Positions 46,234 through 57,593 of a DNA stretch of 64,000 nucleotides are shown here, piece by piece. How positions within the stretch are numbered: the first letter of the stretch is position 1; the number at the start of each line of letters is the position of its first letter. Source of the stretch: Tetracentron sinense. Lineage: Eukaryota > Streptophyta > Magnoliopsida > Trochodendrales > Trochodendraceae. The position numbers were made by a program, and so were the translations under genes. The DNA is taken from the NCBI GenBank assembly GCA_015143295.1, contig CM026557.1:35349965-35413964 (forward strand), given 5' to 3'. The notes under the pieces are model-generated. The model ran no database searches. It was given only the letters and a program-made list of their open reading frames with translations, and had not been told where the DNA came from.

Positions 46234-48400
46234 GGACATATATGCTCTCGAAAGCTAATCTAAGACTTTTCTATATTGATTAGAGAAGCATCATATTCAC
46301 TTAACCAACTATAAATGGTATTTATAATAATTACTGTTTCATTTGATGATGACATAAAGTTCCATAGGTAACATTGTAGAAAAATCATGCAAAGGTTACC
46401 TAATATTATTCTAAGCCTCTAGAGTACTAGTTGGGCACCGTACTTCATCATGGTTTGCACATGTATAGTTCTATAAGATAGTGTGATGAATCTTATTCAC
46501 AAAGAGTGTTGACTCTTGACTAATATGTGAGTATATGTAGTAAGTGCAAAATATTGAACGGGGTCACTAGTGGATACCCAATGAAATACACTGTCATATT
46601 GTATTAGGGTTAAATCCAATCAACAAATTGTCCTTAGACCTGAGAGGTTAACATCTTTTCAAACATCTGTCTGTTTGGCTTTGATATGCCAATCGACAAT
46701 GTACAATACACAGGACTAACTCCGGTTACGTTGGGTCATGTACACAATGTTTGGAGAAGTGTGTAAACACTCAATAAGGAATCCACTACTCCTTAATTGG
46801 TGATAATGATATCAAGATGATACTTGTTGAACTGAACTCAAAAAATCTAGTACTGATGCTTTTCGGTAAAATGGTCATAATCGAAGTTGATATTTTCAAT
46901 ATAGAAAAGTATATGTATATGTCAGTTCTTTTCTAATGTTTCTTCGAAAGTGTTTTTGAAGTTCAGTTCAATGAAAAAGTATTCATGAGAAAGAGTTCTA
47001 TTCATAAGATATAGACTAGACAGTGAATTTGTTCCAATCCCGGAAGCTTATATGTGATATCGGATTGTGGAAGGATTTATTTGTAAATATATTGTAAGAT
47101 AATACTTACTAGAAATTCTCTAATTTTTGGAGGTTGATCACAATGTGTTAATGGGCATTATTGTGATAAGTGGAAGTCTAGGGACTTAGATAACATTCTA
47201 TGATCCTAAAGGAATTATAGGAAAGTGTTTCCTAACAATAAGGCTTCACCTTAAAGGTGATGAAACACTTGGTCCCACAACCGGAAATAGGAAATCCCTT
47301 TAGATCCCACACACTAGGACTTTCTCAAGGCTTTTAATGTAATTTAATATTAAATTAATTAATTTCTCCATATAATTCACTATATGGTATAGTGAAGCTC
47401 TTATAGGTGAAATCACATAAGATGTGATTAACCAAATGGGTAGGACCCATATGAGATTTTGATAAAGATCAAAATGTGACAACATAAGATGTTAGACCTC
47501 AAAAAGGGGCATGAGATGTGGGGCCACCTAGGGTGGGATGCCCACTTCATTAATTCATTATCTATTTAAATAGTTACTAATTAATTATCTTTTACAAAGT
47601 AGGGAATAGATTAGTTGGTTACTAATTAATGATTTCCTATTAAATAGGGAATTGATTAGTTTGTTACTAATTGTTTCCTATTAAATAGGGAATGGATAAT
47701 GTTGATTTCTATTTTGATTAAATCCTAATTGGATTAAGATTATCATTAAAGAATTAAAGAGAGTTCTAATTGGATTAGAATTTAGAAAGAGGAGTTTGAC
47801 TTGAGCTACAAGTTAGCTAGATGAGGAGTCTATATAAGGACCCCATAGTGGGATGTCCACATAAGAAGCTCCCCCACCTTTTTTTCTCTCTCTCTCTTGG
47901 GTTGTACGGCCATCCCTCCATTCTTTTTCCCCTTTTGGACACCCACCCCTTTCCCTATAAGGGTATATGGCCACCTCTCTCATTCATTCTCTTGGTTTTT
48001 GTTTTGATCTTGGATAATATCAGAACTAATCTTTGAAGATAAAGATTTATTCTTTATTGTTCAAGAAATGATCTTACATTCAAGAAAAGAATAAAAGATC
48101 ATAGAGTTTGAATTGGAAGGGCTTGATCAAGAAATGTTCTTGAATCAAGGAAAGAAGAAAAGATTAAAGAGCATTGATCGGGAAGGGCCATTAGCTTCCA
48201 TTGGAGAAAAGCTTTGGAGATTCAAAGAAGGTTCCTGTGAATCGACAGGAAGCTTTACACTTGAGGAGCTTTGTAAGTGTGGTTTCTCACACCATGATTT
48301 AACATGATCATAAGATGACCCTCTGGAAGATTTTGATTAGATCAAAATCAAGTTTGAGTTAAAAATAGTGCTTTAAAAATTTTTATATTCATGTCTTTAA
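46234..48400. mobile_element. Unclassified 2.2-kb insertion inside the gypsy RNase H region
   Basis: Sequence with no recognised coding content splits the RNase H remnant. The bordering 9-mers TCTGATGTT (46225-46233) and TTTGACATT (48401-48409) differ only by transitions, so they may be an aged 9-bp target duplication. The ends show weak inverted similarity around GACAT. Near 47500-47900 are short repeats of TACTAATTAATTATC-like sequence, then a TATA-like CTATATAAGG (47830) and a CT-rich leader, which resemble a promoter. A Mutator-like or LTR-derived non-autonomous element are both possible. Confidence 0.45.
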
Positions 48401-48409
48401 TTTGACATT

Positions 48410-50450
48410 AGTCTGGGCTACTCAGCGTCTGCGACACTATCTGCTTTGTTATCTAACAATTCTGATCTCCCGAATGGATCCACTCAAGTACCTACTGGAA
48501 AAGCCAGCCATGCACCACCGGGAGGACAACTCGATGGCTTATGATGTTGTCTGAATTCGACATCACGTACATGAGCCAAAAATCAATCAAGGGGTAGACA
48601 ATTGTAGATCACCTAGCCCACAGTCCAGCATAGGACTATGTCTCAGTACACGATCAACTCCCAAATGAAGCCAGCCTGTATGCAGAACCAAAAGAGCAAG
48701 AATACCTCGATTGAGAGTTATATTTCGACGGAGCCGCTAACAGTGAAGGTTATAGGGCAGGAGCAGTCTTGATCTCACCTTAGGGAGCTTACCTCCCTAT
48801 CTTAGTCCAGTTGAAGTTTCGATGCTCAAACAACGAAGCAGAATATGAGGTTTGCATAGCCGGACTGAAAGAGGCTATCAGTATAGGAATCGAAGAGATT
48901 GACGTCTACGGTGACTCATCCCTAGTGGTTTGTCAAGCAAATGAATCTTGGGCAATCAGAGAGGTAAGGTTAGTCTCATACCGGGCATACCTCAATATGC
49001 TCATCACTTAGTTCAGAAGAATTACCTTCAATCATAATTCCAGGACCCATAACAGATTTGCTGATGCACTGGCTACTATTGCCTCAACGGTTCAAATTCC
49101 CACGAGCATCATGCTTTGACCCATTGAAATTCAGCAACAGGATCAGCCTGCCGATTGCCATTAGATAGAAGAGGTATCAGACAAGAAGCCTTGGTATGTA
49201 GACATCAAGCAATATTTGGATGATGAAACTTTCCCACTTGACGCCACCAAAATAGACCGCCGGGCAATCAGAAGACTGACTATTCAGTTTGTCCTCTCAG
49301 GAGGAATTTTGTACAAGAGATCGCCAAACATGATCTGACTCAGATGCCTCGATGCTCTTGAAGTTGTACAAGTAGTCGAAGAAGTTTACGGGGAAGCTTG
49401 TGGCCCACACATGAACGAGTTAATATTGTCAAAGAAGATACTCAGACTGGGCAACTACTGATCTACAATGGAATTTGACTGTTGCTGGCATGTCTAGAAA
49501 TGCCACCAGTGTCAAATCTATGCTAGCAAGATCAATGCACCACCGATTAGGCTACACAACCTCACTGCTCCTTGGTCATTCTCAGTTTGGGGCATTGACA
49601 TCATTAGGCCCATAGCCCCGAAAGCATCAAATGGACATCGATCCATCTTGGTAGTAATTGATTACTTTACATAATGAGTCAAGGTAGCCTTTTATGCCAA
49701 TGTCACAGCCTCAGTGGTTCAAAGCTTCATGAAGAAGGACATCATCTGTAGATACAGTGTCCCTTATGAGATTGTAACAGACAATGCTATCAATTTCTGC
49801 GACAAGGAGATGACTGATCTTTGTTAGAAATTCAAGATATAGCATCACAATTCCACGCCATATATACATGCCACAGACCAATGGTGCAGTTGAAGTAGCC
49901 AACAAAGCATGAAGAAAATCATAGAGAAGATGACGACCAAATACTCTGCCTGGCATGAGATGCTCCCATACGCACTCATGGCTGATAGAACGTCCATCCG
50001 AACCTCAACTGGGGCAACGCTATTCTCTCTGACCTATGGTATGGAAGCAATCCTCCCCATCAAAGTAGAAATTCTATCATTCCGGGTGTTAATGGAAGCA
50101 GAAATCTCAGAAACAGAATGGGCACAAACCCGGTATGAGCAGTTGAATCAGATTGAAGAAAAGCCACTGAAAGCCATCAATCACTCTTAGGTCTACTAGA
50201 GTCGCATGGCTAGGGCATTCAATAAGAAAATTAAGCCCTGTAGCAACTCGGCAATCTTGTTCTCGGAAAAATGTTACCAAATTGCTCTGACCTGAGGAGC
50301 AAATTCATCCCCAACTACGAAGGCCTAAACATTGTCTGGAAAAAATTCTCCGGCGATGCCCTTCGACTTGGATGTATGGATGACGAAGACCTCCCAGAGT
50401 CTATCAATATGGAGAGAGTTAAACGATACTACGCTTAGGGTCTAGTCTGA
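48410..50450 (+). mobile_element. Tat-like gypsy fossil, second RNase H and integrase
   Basis: Remnants in order: WATQRLRHYLLCY, then ELYFDGAANSEGYRAGAVLI, SNNEAEYEVCIAGLKEAI and VYGDSSLVVCQANESW (a second, archaeal-type RNase H as in Tat elements). The integrase follows with CHQCQIYASKINAPP, SVWGIDIIRPIAP, VVIDYFT, EIVTDNAINF and LSLTYGMEAILPIKVEIL-like sequence. Broken; plus strand. Confidence 0.7.
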
Positions 50451-50743
50451 TAGGCGTTTTGCACTCGTAGGTTCTCCAGGAAAAGACAGGAGGCTATCCT
50501 CGTCACACTCCCCCCTTATCCCCAACAATGTAACCCTCTTTTAAATCAATGAAATCCGCTAGTCAGCCCCTTATTGAAATTGCGAATGAAGCTGTCTCTA
50601 ATTTCTAGAAGATTCTTACTTCATCTAGTAGCTTTATTGATGATCATATTATTGATCTTATTCCTTCGTTGGTCTCTACGGAGGATAACATCTCTCTTGT
50701 GTCTTTTCCTTCTATGGAAGAAGTTCAATAGGTTGTTTTTAGT

Positions 50744-51967
50744 ATGGATGTTGACAGTGCCCCGGGTCCTGATGGCTTTAATGGGACATTCTACCATACT
50801 TGTTGGGATATTATTAAGGAAGATTTATTCAAGGCTATTACTTCTTTCTTTACGGAGCATCATATTCCTAGATCAGTTAATGCAACAGCTATAGCGTTGA
50901 TTGCGAAATGTGAAGACCCCACATCTTTTACTGATTATCGCCCTATCAGTTTATGTAACTTTTTGTATAAGATTTTCTCCAGGATTCTTGCTGACAGACT
51001 TGGAAAAATTCTTCCCAAAATTATCTCGGAGGAGCAAAGTGCTTTTGTTAAAAGCCGGAACATTACTGAGAATATCACAATTGCTCAAGAAATGGTCAAA
51101 GATATTGATAGAAAAGCCTTTGGAGGTAACTTAATTATCAAGCTTGACATGGAAAAGGCTTATGACCGAATGGAGTGGCCTTTTATTTTTGCTGTTTTGA
51201 AGAGATTTGGTTTTTGCGAGAAATTCATAAGCCTCATTTGGGGTTGTATTCAGAACCAAAGTTTTTCTATCATCATCAATGGGTCCTTGTATGGTTTTTT
51301 TCAGAGCTTGAGAGGCTTAAGACAAGGTGATCCTCTTTCTTCTGCTCTTTTTATAATAGCTGAAGAAGTTCTTAGCAGAGGCTTAAAAAAATTTTTGACT
51401 GTTCACTCATCTTCTTATAATGTTGGGAGGAATGGTTTCCCGGTATCTCACCTTCTTTTTGCTGATGACACTTTGATATTTTGCAATGGTAATTCTAGAA
51501 CCATAAAGAATATTTTTGAATTTTTGAAGTTATATGAAGAATCTTCTAGTCAGAAAATCAATAAAAGAAAAAGTTCTTTGTATGGGTCTACAAACCTTAT
51601 CAGCTCTAGGAAAAGGAATATCTCTAACTATACTGGATTTAAATTCAAAAACTTTCCCCTCATATATCTTGGGATTCCTTTAATTAAAGGTCGTCAGAAA
51701 AAGTCATATTTTTTGCCTTTGATGGAAAAAATTCAGAAACGAATATCAGGATGGGCTGGTAAACTTCTTTCTGCGGGAGGCCAGTTGATATTAATAAAGC
51801 ATGTCCTTTCTTCCATTCCTGCTTACACTTTAGCTGGAGTCCATATCCCTGCTGGCATTGGTATCTTGATTGATAAAGCTATGGCTAATTTTTTCTGGAA
51901 TGATTCAGATACTGGTAAAAGACGTCATTGGGTGAGCTGGAAGAAATGTTCTTTGCCCTGGTCGTAG
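50744..51967 (+). pseudogene. LINE reverse transcriptase ORF (407 codons)
   Basis: This is the longest open stretch in the window. Motifs in order: PGPDGF near residue 6, RPISLCN near 68, a KLDMEKAYD catalytic Asp near 130, GLRQGDPLS near 192, the FADD catalytic pair near 238, YLGIPL near 305 and GRQKKSYFLPL, the end of the L1 thumb. The ATG at 50744 lies inside the domain and is not the true start; the frame continues upstream to about 50550 across TAG codons. The stop at 51965-51967 falls where relatives have a sense codon (SxGGL), consistent with C-to-T decay of CAG. It would copy LINE RNA at nicked target DNA; it is inactive here. Confidence 0.85.
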
Positions 51968-52957
51968 GGAGGTCTAAGCATTCGCAAAATGGCTGATTTT
52001 AATATTGCTTTTAGAGTTAAACAAGTCTGGAAAATTTACTCTTCGAATAGCCTCTGGTCCTGGTTTTTCAAAGCTAAATACAGAGTGGATCATGTGTGGA
52101 ATGCTCTTCCTTGTAGGGGATCCTCTAGACTTTGGTCAGCTATTTGTGAGGTCTTTCAGTTTATGCTCTCTAACTCCGTAGTCCTTATTGGTAGTGGATC
52201 CAAGGTAAATTTCTGGTTTGATAGGTGGTGTGGTGACCAAGCTCTTATTTATTCGGCCCTAACTCCACCTCCTAATAGCCCAAATATTAGTGCTATCCTT
52301 AATACGGATGGTGATTGGGATTTTTCCCAGGTTAGTCAATTTCTTCCTCCTAACATTATTGAGAATATTAAAGCTAGAGGATTTGCTACTTCTGAAGATC
52401 CAGATGTTTTTATTTAGAAAATTTCGCCTTCTGGAACTTTCTCTATTAATTCGGCTTGGAATTGCTTAAGAATAAAATATCAAAATCAGAATTGGGCCAT
52501 GGCTGTTTGGAATCGCATTATTCCTTCTAAAATTCAGATTTTTTGATGGCAAATATTTCATAATGCTATTCCAACAGATGTTGCTATTCAAAGTTTGGGT
52601 ATTCCTATGGTGAGTAAATGCTGTTGTTGCAAAAATGCTAGAATGGAAGATATCTCTCATCTGCTTATCCGTAGTGAAATTGCTATTCTTGTATGGAGGT
52701 TCATCTCGGCTTGTTGTTATATTCCCTTTCATTTTCAAGATAATATTAAATGCAGTCTTAAAAGATGGTACAGGGCGGCCTCTCATAGGAAAAATGATCT
52801 CCTCTTTCTTGTGCCGGCTTTGATTGTTTGGGAAATTTGGATCGAGAGGTGTAGCAGAAAGCACAACACTAAAAGTTGATCTAGTAATTCTTTACTGAAC
52901 AGTATTAAGAGGAGGATTTGGAACATTGCATCTTATTATCCTAAGGAAAATCTTGAT

Positions 52958-53530
52958 TTGTCTCCTATTTTTGGCATTAGGCATTCTATTCTCTCTCCTT
53001 CTCGCTCTTTATTTGTTAAGTGGATTTTTCCTTCAAGGGGAAGAATGAAATTAAATGTTGACGGTGCTTCTAGGGGGAACCCTGGAATTGCTAGTGGAGG
53101 AGGGGTGATCAGAGATCATAATGGAGATTTTGTTGCTGGCTTTTATTCTTTCTATGGTTTTGACAACAATAACACTACTGAAGCCCGAGCTCTTCTTGAT
53201 GGTTTGAATTTGTGCAAGATCCTGAGTATCCACAATCTAGACATTGAATCCGACGCCAAAAATCTGGTGGAGAGGTGGAAAGGGCTTATTTCTTTCTCTT
53301 GGAAGAATTGGTATTGGGATAAGAAGATTAAACATCTTTTTAGAGGCAGCTTCTCTTTTAAGCATGTATACCGAGAAGCAAATTTTGTGGCTGATAGATT
53401 AGCTAATATTGGTTGTGATATGATGACTTCTAATTGCTTACTTTCTTATAGGAATATTCCAGACAAGATCAAATCTTTGCTTTTTTTGGACAAAAGCGGT
53501 ATCGGAAATTTTAGAAAGATCAAGCCTTAG
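52958..53530 (+). pseudogene. LINE C-terminal RNase H ORF
   Basis: 190 codons in the same frame as the reverse transcriptase upstream. RNase H landmarks: first Asp in NVDGASRGNPG (about residue 35), GGGVIRDHNGDF, Glu in TEARALLDGL (about 72), Asp in IESDAKNLVE (about 93) and the last Asp in EANFVADRLANIG. All four catalytic acids are present. An RNase H fused to L1 ORF2 is known from some plant L1 lineages. The domain itself has no internal stop, but upstream nonsense codons separate it from the reverse transcriptase. Confidence 0.85.
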
Positions 53531-53654
53531 CTTATTGGGTTGGTTGTATAGGGGTAAGGTTTATGTGCCCCCTAGGTTTTCATTTATTTTGTGTGTAGGG
53601 GTAAGGTTTTTTCCCCCCCCCCCCCCCCCCTTTATTTTTAATTATTAATAAACT

Positions 53655-53692
53655 GGTAGGGGTCTGCCAAACCCCCCACTCCCTCTGAGTGG
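53655..53692 (+). other. Two 3'-tail hairpins of L1-RNase H copy 2
   Basis: Hairpin 1 is GGTAG (53655-53659), loop GGGT, CTGCC (53664-53668), including one T/G wobble. Hairpin 2 is CCACTC (53676-53681), loop CCTCT, GAGTGG (53687-53692). Positions correspond to those of copy 1 at 7174-7211. In hairpin 2 one T-A pair is replaced by A-T. Confidence 0.6.
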
Positions 53693-55204
53693 TTTTCTTA
53701 AAAAAAAAAAAAACACATTCATCAGGGACACCTTCCCTTGTCATTTGTGGCATCAACTTGAGTTACGTCATGACCTGATCCTACAAATGGTACGTAGGCA
53801 ACATGAACAATCAGGTGCGGTCACCACAAAATAAGCACTCCTGGCGGAGTCATCCTCAAAGGTATAAAATTTCTATGAAGGTCGAGCCTAAAATAGAAGT
53901 CGAAACATACTCAAATTTAGAGAATCCCCCACTGTGTCTATCTTTCCCAGAATTCTCCTCAAAGGAGTCAGTCTCCCTCAAGCGATCCCTAATACTCCCT
54001 AGCTGAGCCCGTCTCAAATGCAAAAAGAATTCCCCCAAAGTCAGCCTCTACCATAGAGGAAAATTCCCCAATGGAGCAAAAAAAAAAAAAAAAACTCCAT
54101 GAGAGTGCAAGTCAACTGCAATAGAAGTAATCATAGGGTGTTCCAAACTTCGATCCCCTAGCCAATATTTCACCCCACTCTAAGTCCTCCTAAATCCCTT
54201 AGAAACTAAGTGCAAGCACAATATCACATCTACATCCTCAGTGGAATGTCATCCAGGGTAATGAAGGGAGAAGATCCACATCCCCTGAAAATCGTGGACA
54301 TGAGTGAAAACCAGCAACGACCTCATTACGTAAAAATTACGCGACCCCAGACCTAGTCTTACGACTAGGGGCAAAAAAAGGACAAAATCAATCAGCTTCG
54401 CAGGCATGAGGAAAACTGGCAATGACTTCATCGCGAAAAAATTATGCAAATCCCATGACTTGGTCATTCCAAGGGTAAAAAATAGAGACAAGATGAAAAG
54501 CAGTTTGACTATAAAATCGGGAAGCAACTAGTCACACCAAACTCCCTACTATCCCCAACAGAGATTCCCCCAGGAGCAATTCCACAGTGGACCCTTATTA
54601 TAAAATCCTCAGCGGATCCCCAATCGAAATCTCCAGTTGCTCTCTACTCCCCAACGGACTTCCAATAACAGTCCTCATCAACTTCCCCGACAAAAGTCTT
54701 CAACAACTACAAAATAGACTTGTCTATCCCCAACAGCAGCCCATGAGAGCAAATCTTCTTTTGGTCATACTCTACTCTCCGAGAGTAAGAGATAACCCAG
54801 CAAATCCTCAGTAAATCCTAACAAAGACTATTTATTGGCAAATCTGAAAGCTAACTAAGCACCTTTTATCCAAAATTTAAACGTTTGCAAAAGTCTACAA
54901 CACTTTTCTAAAAAGCAAAACTTTTTCAAAACAAAATTTTTGGTACCACAATATGATTGTACCAACTAGCACTAAGCTGCCCTGGCAAGACAACCAGAAG
55001 GAGCCGACGCCGCGCATCCCTACAAGTCGCAGTCGAGAGAGTCATGGGAAAACATCTTCGTCTTTATCTCCAGCATGACATCATTTTGCATAAATGCACC
55101 CAGGCATAACTTCATATCCAGCAGGACAAAATTTCCTAGCATTACTAAAGTGATCAATATCCCTTTTCATCGCCTCCGGGCCACTTCAACATCAAAGTTA
55201 ACCT

Positions 55205-55325
55205 AACAAGTGCCTCCGGGACTTGTCAGCTCAAAATCAATTTGGCTAGTGCCTTCGAGACATGCCATCTCAACAGCAATCTACTGGCTATCACCTCTGG
55301 GACATGCTGCAACCCTTGACTTCAT
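55205..55325. repeat. Short repeats of about 45 bp, left of the satellite
   Basis: GTGCCTCCGGGACTTG, GTGCCTTCGAGACATGC and CACCTCTGGGACATGC recur with TTGGCTA/CTGGCTA spacers. Similar units reappear at 55985-56120, to the right of the 104-bp array. Confidence 0.55.
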
Positions 55326-55334
55326 TGTATGTAT

Positions 55335-55930
55335 CACTGACAACCCGCCGGCCAGCGCCGCATCTTGTCAGCATGCCGACACACCTGCATGTCCTCCTTT
55401 CGATACCCTCGTGTGTCCTCTGACATCATCATGTGTACCACTGACAACCTGCCGGCCAGCACCGCATCTTGTCAGTATGCCGACACACCCGCATGTCATC
55501 CTTCCGACACCCTCATGTGTCTCCTAACATCATCGTGGGTACCACTAACAATCCACCGACCAACACTACATCTTGTCAGCATGCCGACATACCTATATGT
55601 CCTCCTTTCGACACCCCCACGTGTCCTTTGACATCATCATGTGTACCATTGACAACTCGCCAGCCAGCGCCGCATCTTGTCCACATGCCGACACACCCAC
55701 ATGTCCTCCTTTCGACACTCCCATGTATCTTTGATATCATCGTGTGTACCACTGACAACCCGCTGCCCATTGCCGCATCTTGTTAGCATGCCGACACACC
55801 CGCATATCCTCCTTTCAACACCCCCGTGTTTCCCCTGACATCATCGTGTGTACCACTGACAACTCGCTGGCCAATGCCGCATCTTGTCAGTATGCCGACA
55901 CACCCGCATGTCCTTCTGACCACTTTTAAG
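55335..55930. repeat. 104-bp satellite-like tandem array, about six copies
   Basis: CATCTTGTCAGCATGCCGAC recurs at 55361, 55465, 55569, 55673, 55776 and 55880, giving periods of 104 (once 103). Each unit also has CACCCGCATGTCCTCCTTTC and CATCATCGTGTGTACCACTG. Since 104 is not divisible by three, the long open frames across it (both strands) are accidental. Confidence 0.85.
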
Positions 55931-55984
55931 TGTCCACGACACCCTGTGTGTCCTTGACACTCCGTGTGTCCTCCGATTGATTTG

Positions 55985-56120
55985 GCTAGCGCCTTCGGGA
56001 GATGCCACAACAATCAATCCAGCTAGCACCTCCGGGTGATGCCTTTCCAATCAGTTGGCTAGTACCTGCGGGTGATGCCACTTTAATCCATCTGGCTAGC
56101 ACCTTCGGGACATGCCATCC
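55985..56120. repeat. Short repeats of about 45 bp, right of the satellite
   Basis: GCGCCTTCGGGAGATGCC, GCACCTCCGGGTGATGCC, GTACCTGCGGGTGATGCC and GCACCTTCGGGACATGCC, with a (C/T)TGGCTAG-type sequence (AGCTAG once) before each. Confidence 0.55.
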
Positions 56121-56941
56121 CTGCATACCGCTTCCCCAGCATGAATAATTTTGATCATCAGTATGTCGCTCATCTCCCCAGCAGATGTAGGCCTGCATGT
56201 GTCTTTCATTTAACACTGATTGCACCATCATTGCATACTTGCACATCATGTCTACATATTCGCATATCATTTTGCATTCCCAAAATTCAACATTGATGTA
56301 AAAATAAGGTGATTCTAGTCTTTGTTGTTCAATTACTAACTTGACATTTCCGACAAAGAGGGGTAGCTGCAAGCCACCCCGGTGCACACACACACTTCCC
56401 CAGCTAGGTCATGGACTCATGTGCTAGAAATATGCTCGGTTTGATCTCACCCCATACGTGTACGCAGGCACTCCTACCCTGGGTTCAACTCTAGTTAGGA
56501 TTTTCTCTTTTCTTGGATTAGTATACTCTAAAACTTAACATTAATTTGGCTTATACTTAGGGAGTAGGTAACCATTGAAAAATGGGGGTCCCAGGGTGCC
56601 TAACACATTCCCTGGGACTTCATTGAACTTCTTACTTAGAATCTCATTGAGACCATTAAACCTTATCCATATACGACACCTATCCCTCAGAATTAATAGG
56701 TGGCACTCCTCATCGAAACCAGTGGGCCAAATACCATGCTCACACTTAGTTACCAAGTCGGGATTCGAGAATTATTCATCTAGGGAAAAGTTTAGAATAA
56801 ATCGAAAAAAATTGGAAATAAATCGAGAAAATGTCGTACAAGATTTGAAAAATAGAAATATTTTTTTACTAATTATAAAAATTATAAACAAATATATTTC
56901 ATATATTAAAAATTTATTTAGGACTTTTTAAAAAAAAGTTT

Positions 56942-57060
56942 GTGAATAATTCATATTTAATTCGCAAAAATTACGATTTTTTGAAAAGATGGCTATTTTT
57001 TTTCCTTAGAAAATCGCGAATACTTTGCGAATTAATCATTCAACGAAAAAGTGAAATATT
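56942..57060. repeat. Dispersed repeat shared with 22066-22182
   Basis: GTGAATAATTCATATTTAAT, then AAAAGATGGCTATTTTTTT and TTCAACGAAAAAGT, match the 22.07-kb copy in the same order and orientation. The unit is A+T-rich, non-coding and of unknown class. Confidence 0.5.
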
Positions 57061-57197
57061 ATTCGAAACTTTTTGAAAAAATTGAAGAACTTTTATGGAA
57101 ATAACTAGAACATGAATGGCTTGAATCAAGCCCAAACTCAACTTTGGATCGCTAGGAAGGCCCTAACCCAACAAATATACATGAAGAGCCCTTTTTT

Positions 57198-57199
<2 letters not shown>

Positions 57200-57232
<33 letters not shown>
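57200..57232 (+). repeat. G33 homopolymer
   Basis: An uninterrupted run of 33 G follows a T8 run. It can form G-quadruplexes. Its length may be unreliable because sequencing handles such runs badly. Confidence 0.8.
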
Positions 57233-57233
<1 letters not shown>

Positions 57234-57593
57234 ACTCTCTTGTTAGCTGTAACTTTCATTGGTTAGTGTGTTTGATGCCTAACATTTGGAAGGTGGGCCA
57301 AACGGTGGGTGGGCATCTCAACTTCGATATTAGAAGAGAGTAGATTCCGAATCACCCCAATGAGGGGATACCTGCACGTATGACCACCTTTGTTTCTAAG
57401 CTACCCTCTTAAGGGCACCGGTACATATGCATTGCCTCCACATAATTCGGTGGAGCAATCTGTTACTGTGTTCCAGAGCACCTACCATGAGCACTGATAA
57501 TGGGTATCCAAGATCTTTCTAAGTTCTCTTCATTTTCTCTTCAACTGAAAAATGCGGTACTGCATGCTCGCTCAAATATCGTTTATTTTGCAG

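Larger units (their letters stand above)
50550..53713 (+). mobile_element. L1-RNase H LINE, copy 2 (5'-truncated, nearly full RT to RNase H)
   Basis: A single frame runs from about 50550 to 53530, interrupted only by nonsense codons. The reverse transcriptase at 50744-51967 shows SAPGPDGFNGTF, DYRPISLCNFLYKI, FVKSRNITENITIAQE, KLDMEKAYDRMEW, GLRQGDPLS and LLFADDTLIF (the YADD-box equivalent). A zinc-knuckle-like cysteine group (KCCCCKNA, with HLL downstream) lies near 52617-52665. RNase H at 53045-53490 shows LNVDGASRGNPG, TEARALLDGL, IESDAKNLVE and YREANFVADRLAN. The endonuclease is absent through 5' truncation. The 3' UTR has a C18 tract (53613-53630), two hairpins and a poly(A) tail (53699-53713). 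It inserted into the 3' part of the gypsy mosaic. Confidence 0.88.
53715..56800 (+). mobile_element. 3' non-coding part of the Tat-like gypsy mosaic
   Basis: No conserved coding sequence. Recognisable retrotransposon leader/terminal phrases include GGTCCCAGGGTGCCTAACAC (about 56588) and TAGGTGGCACTCCTC (about 56696), which occur in Tat/Ogre-type untranslated regions. It contains a satellite-like array (55335-55930) bordered by shorter repeats. Confidence 0.45.

Noticed and set aside
53613-53630. C18 run considered as a separate regulatory element
   Set aside because: It corresponds to the CT-rich tract in the other L1-RNase H copy (7111-7150) and is part of that LINE's 3' UTR.
55210-55786. 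Overlapping long ORFs with repeated Cys/His/Pro peptides
   Set aside because: They are frames across the 104-bp tandem array. The period is not a multiple of three, and both strands and several frames stay open because the units lack stops.
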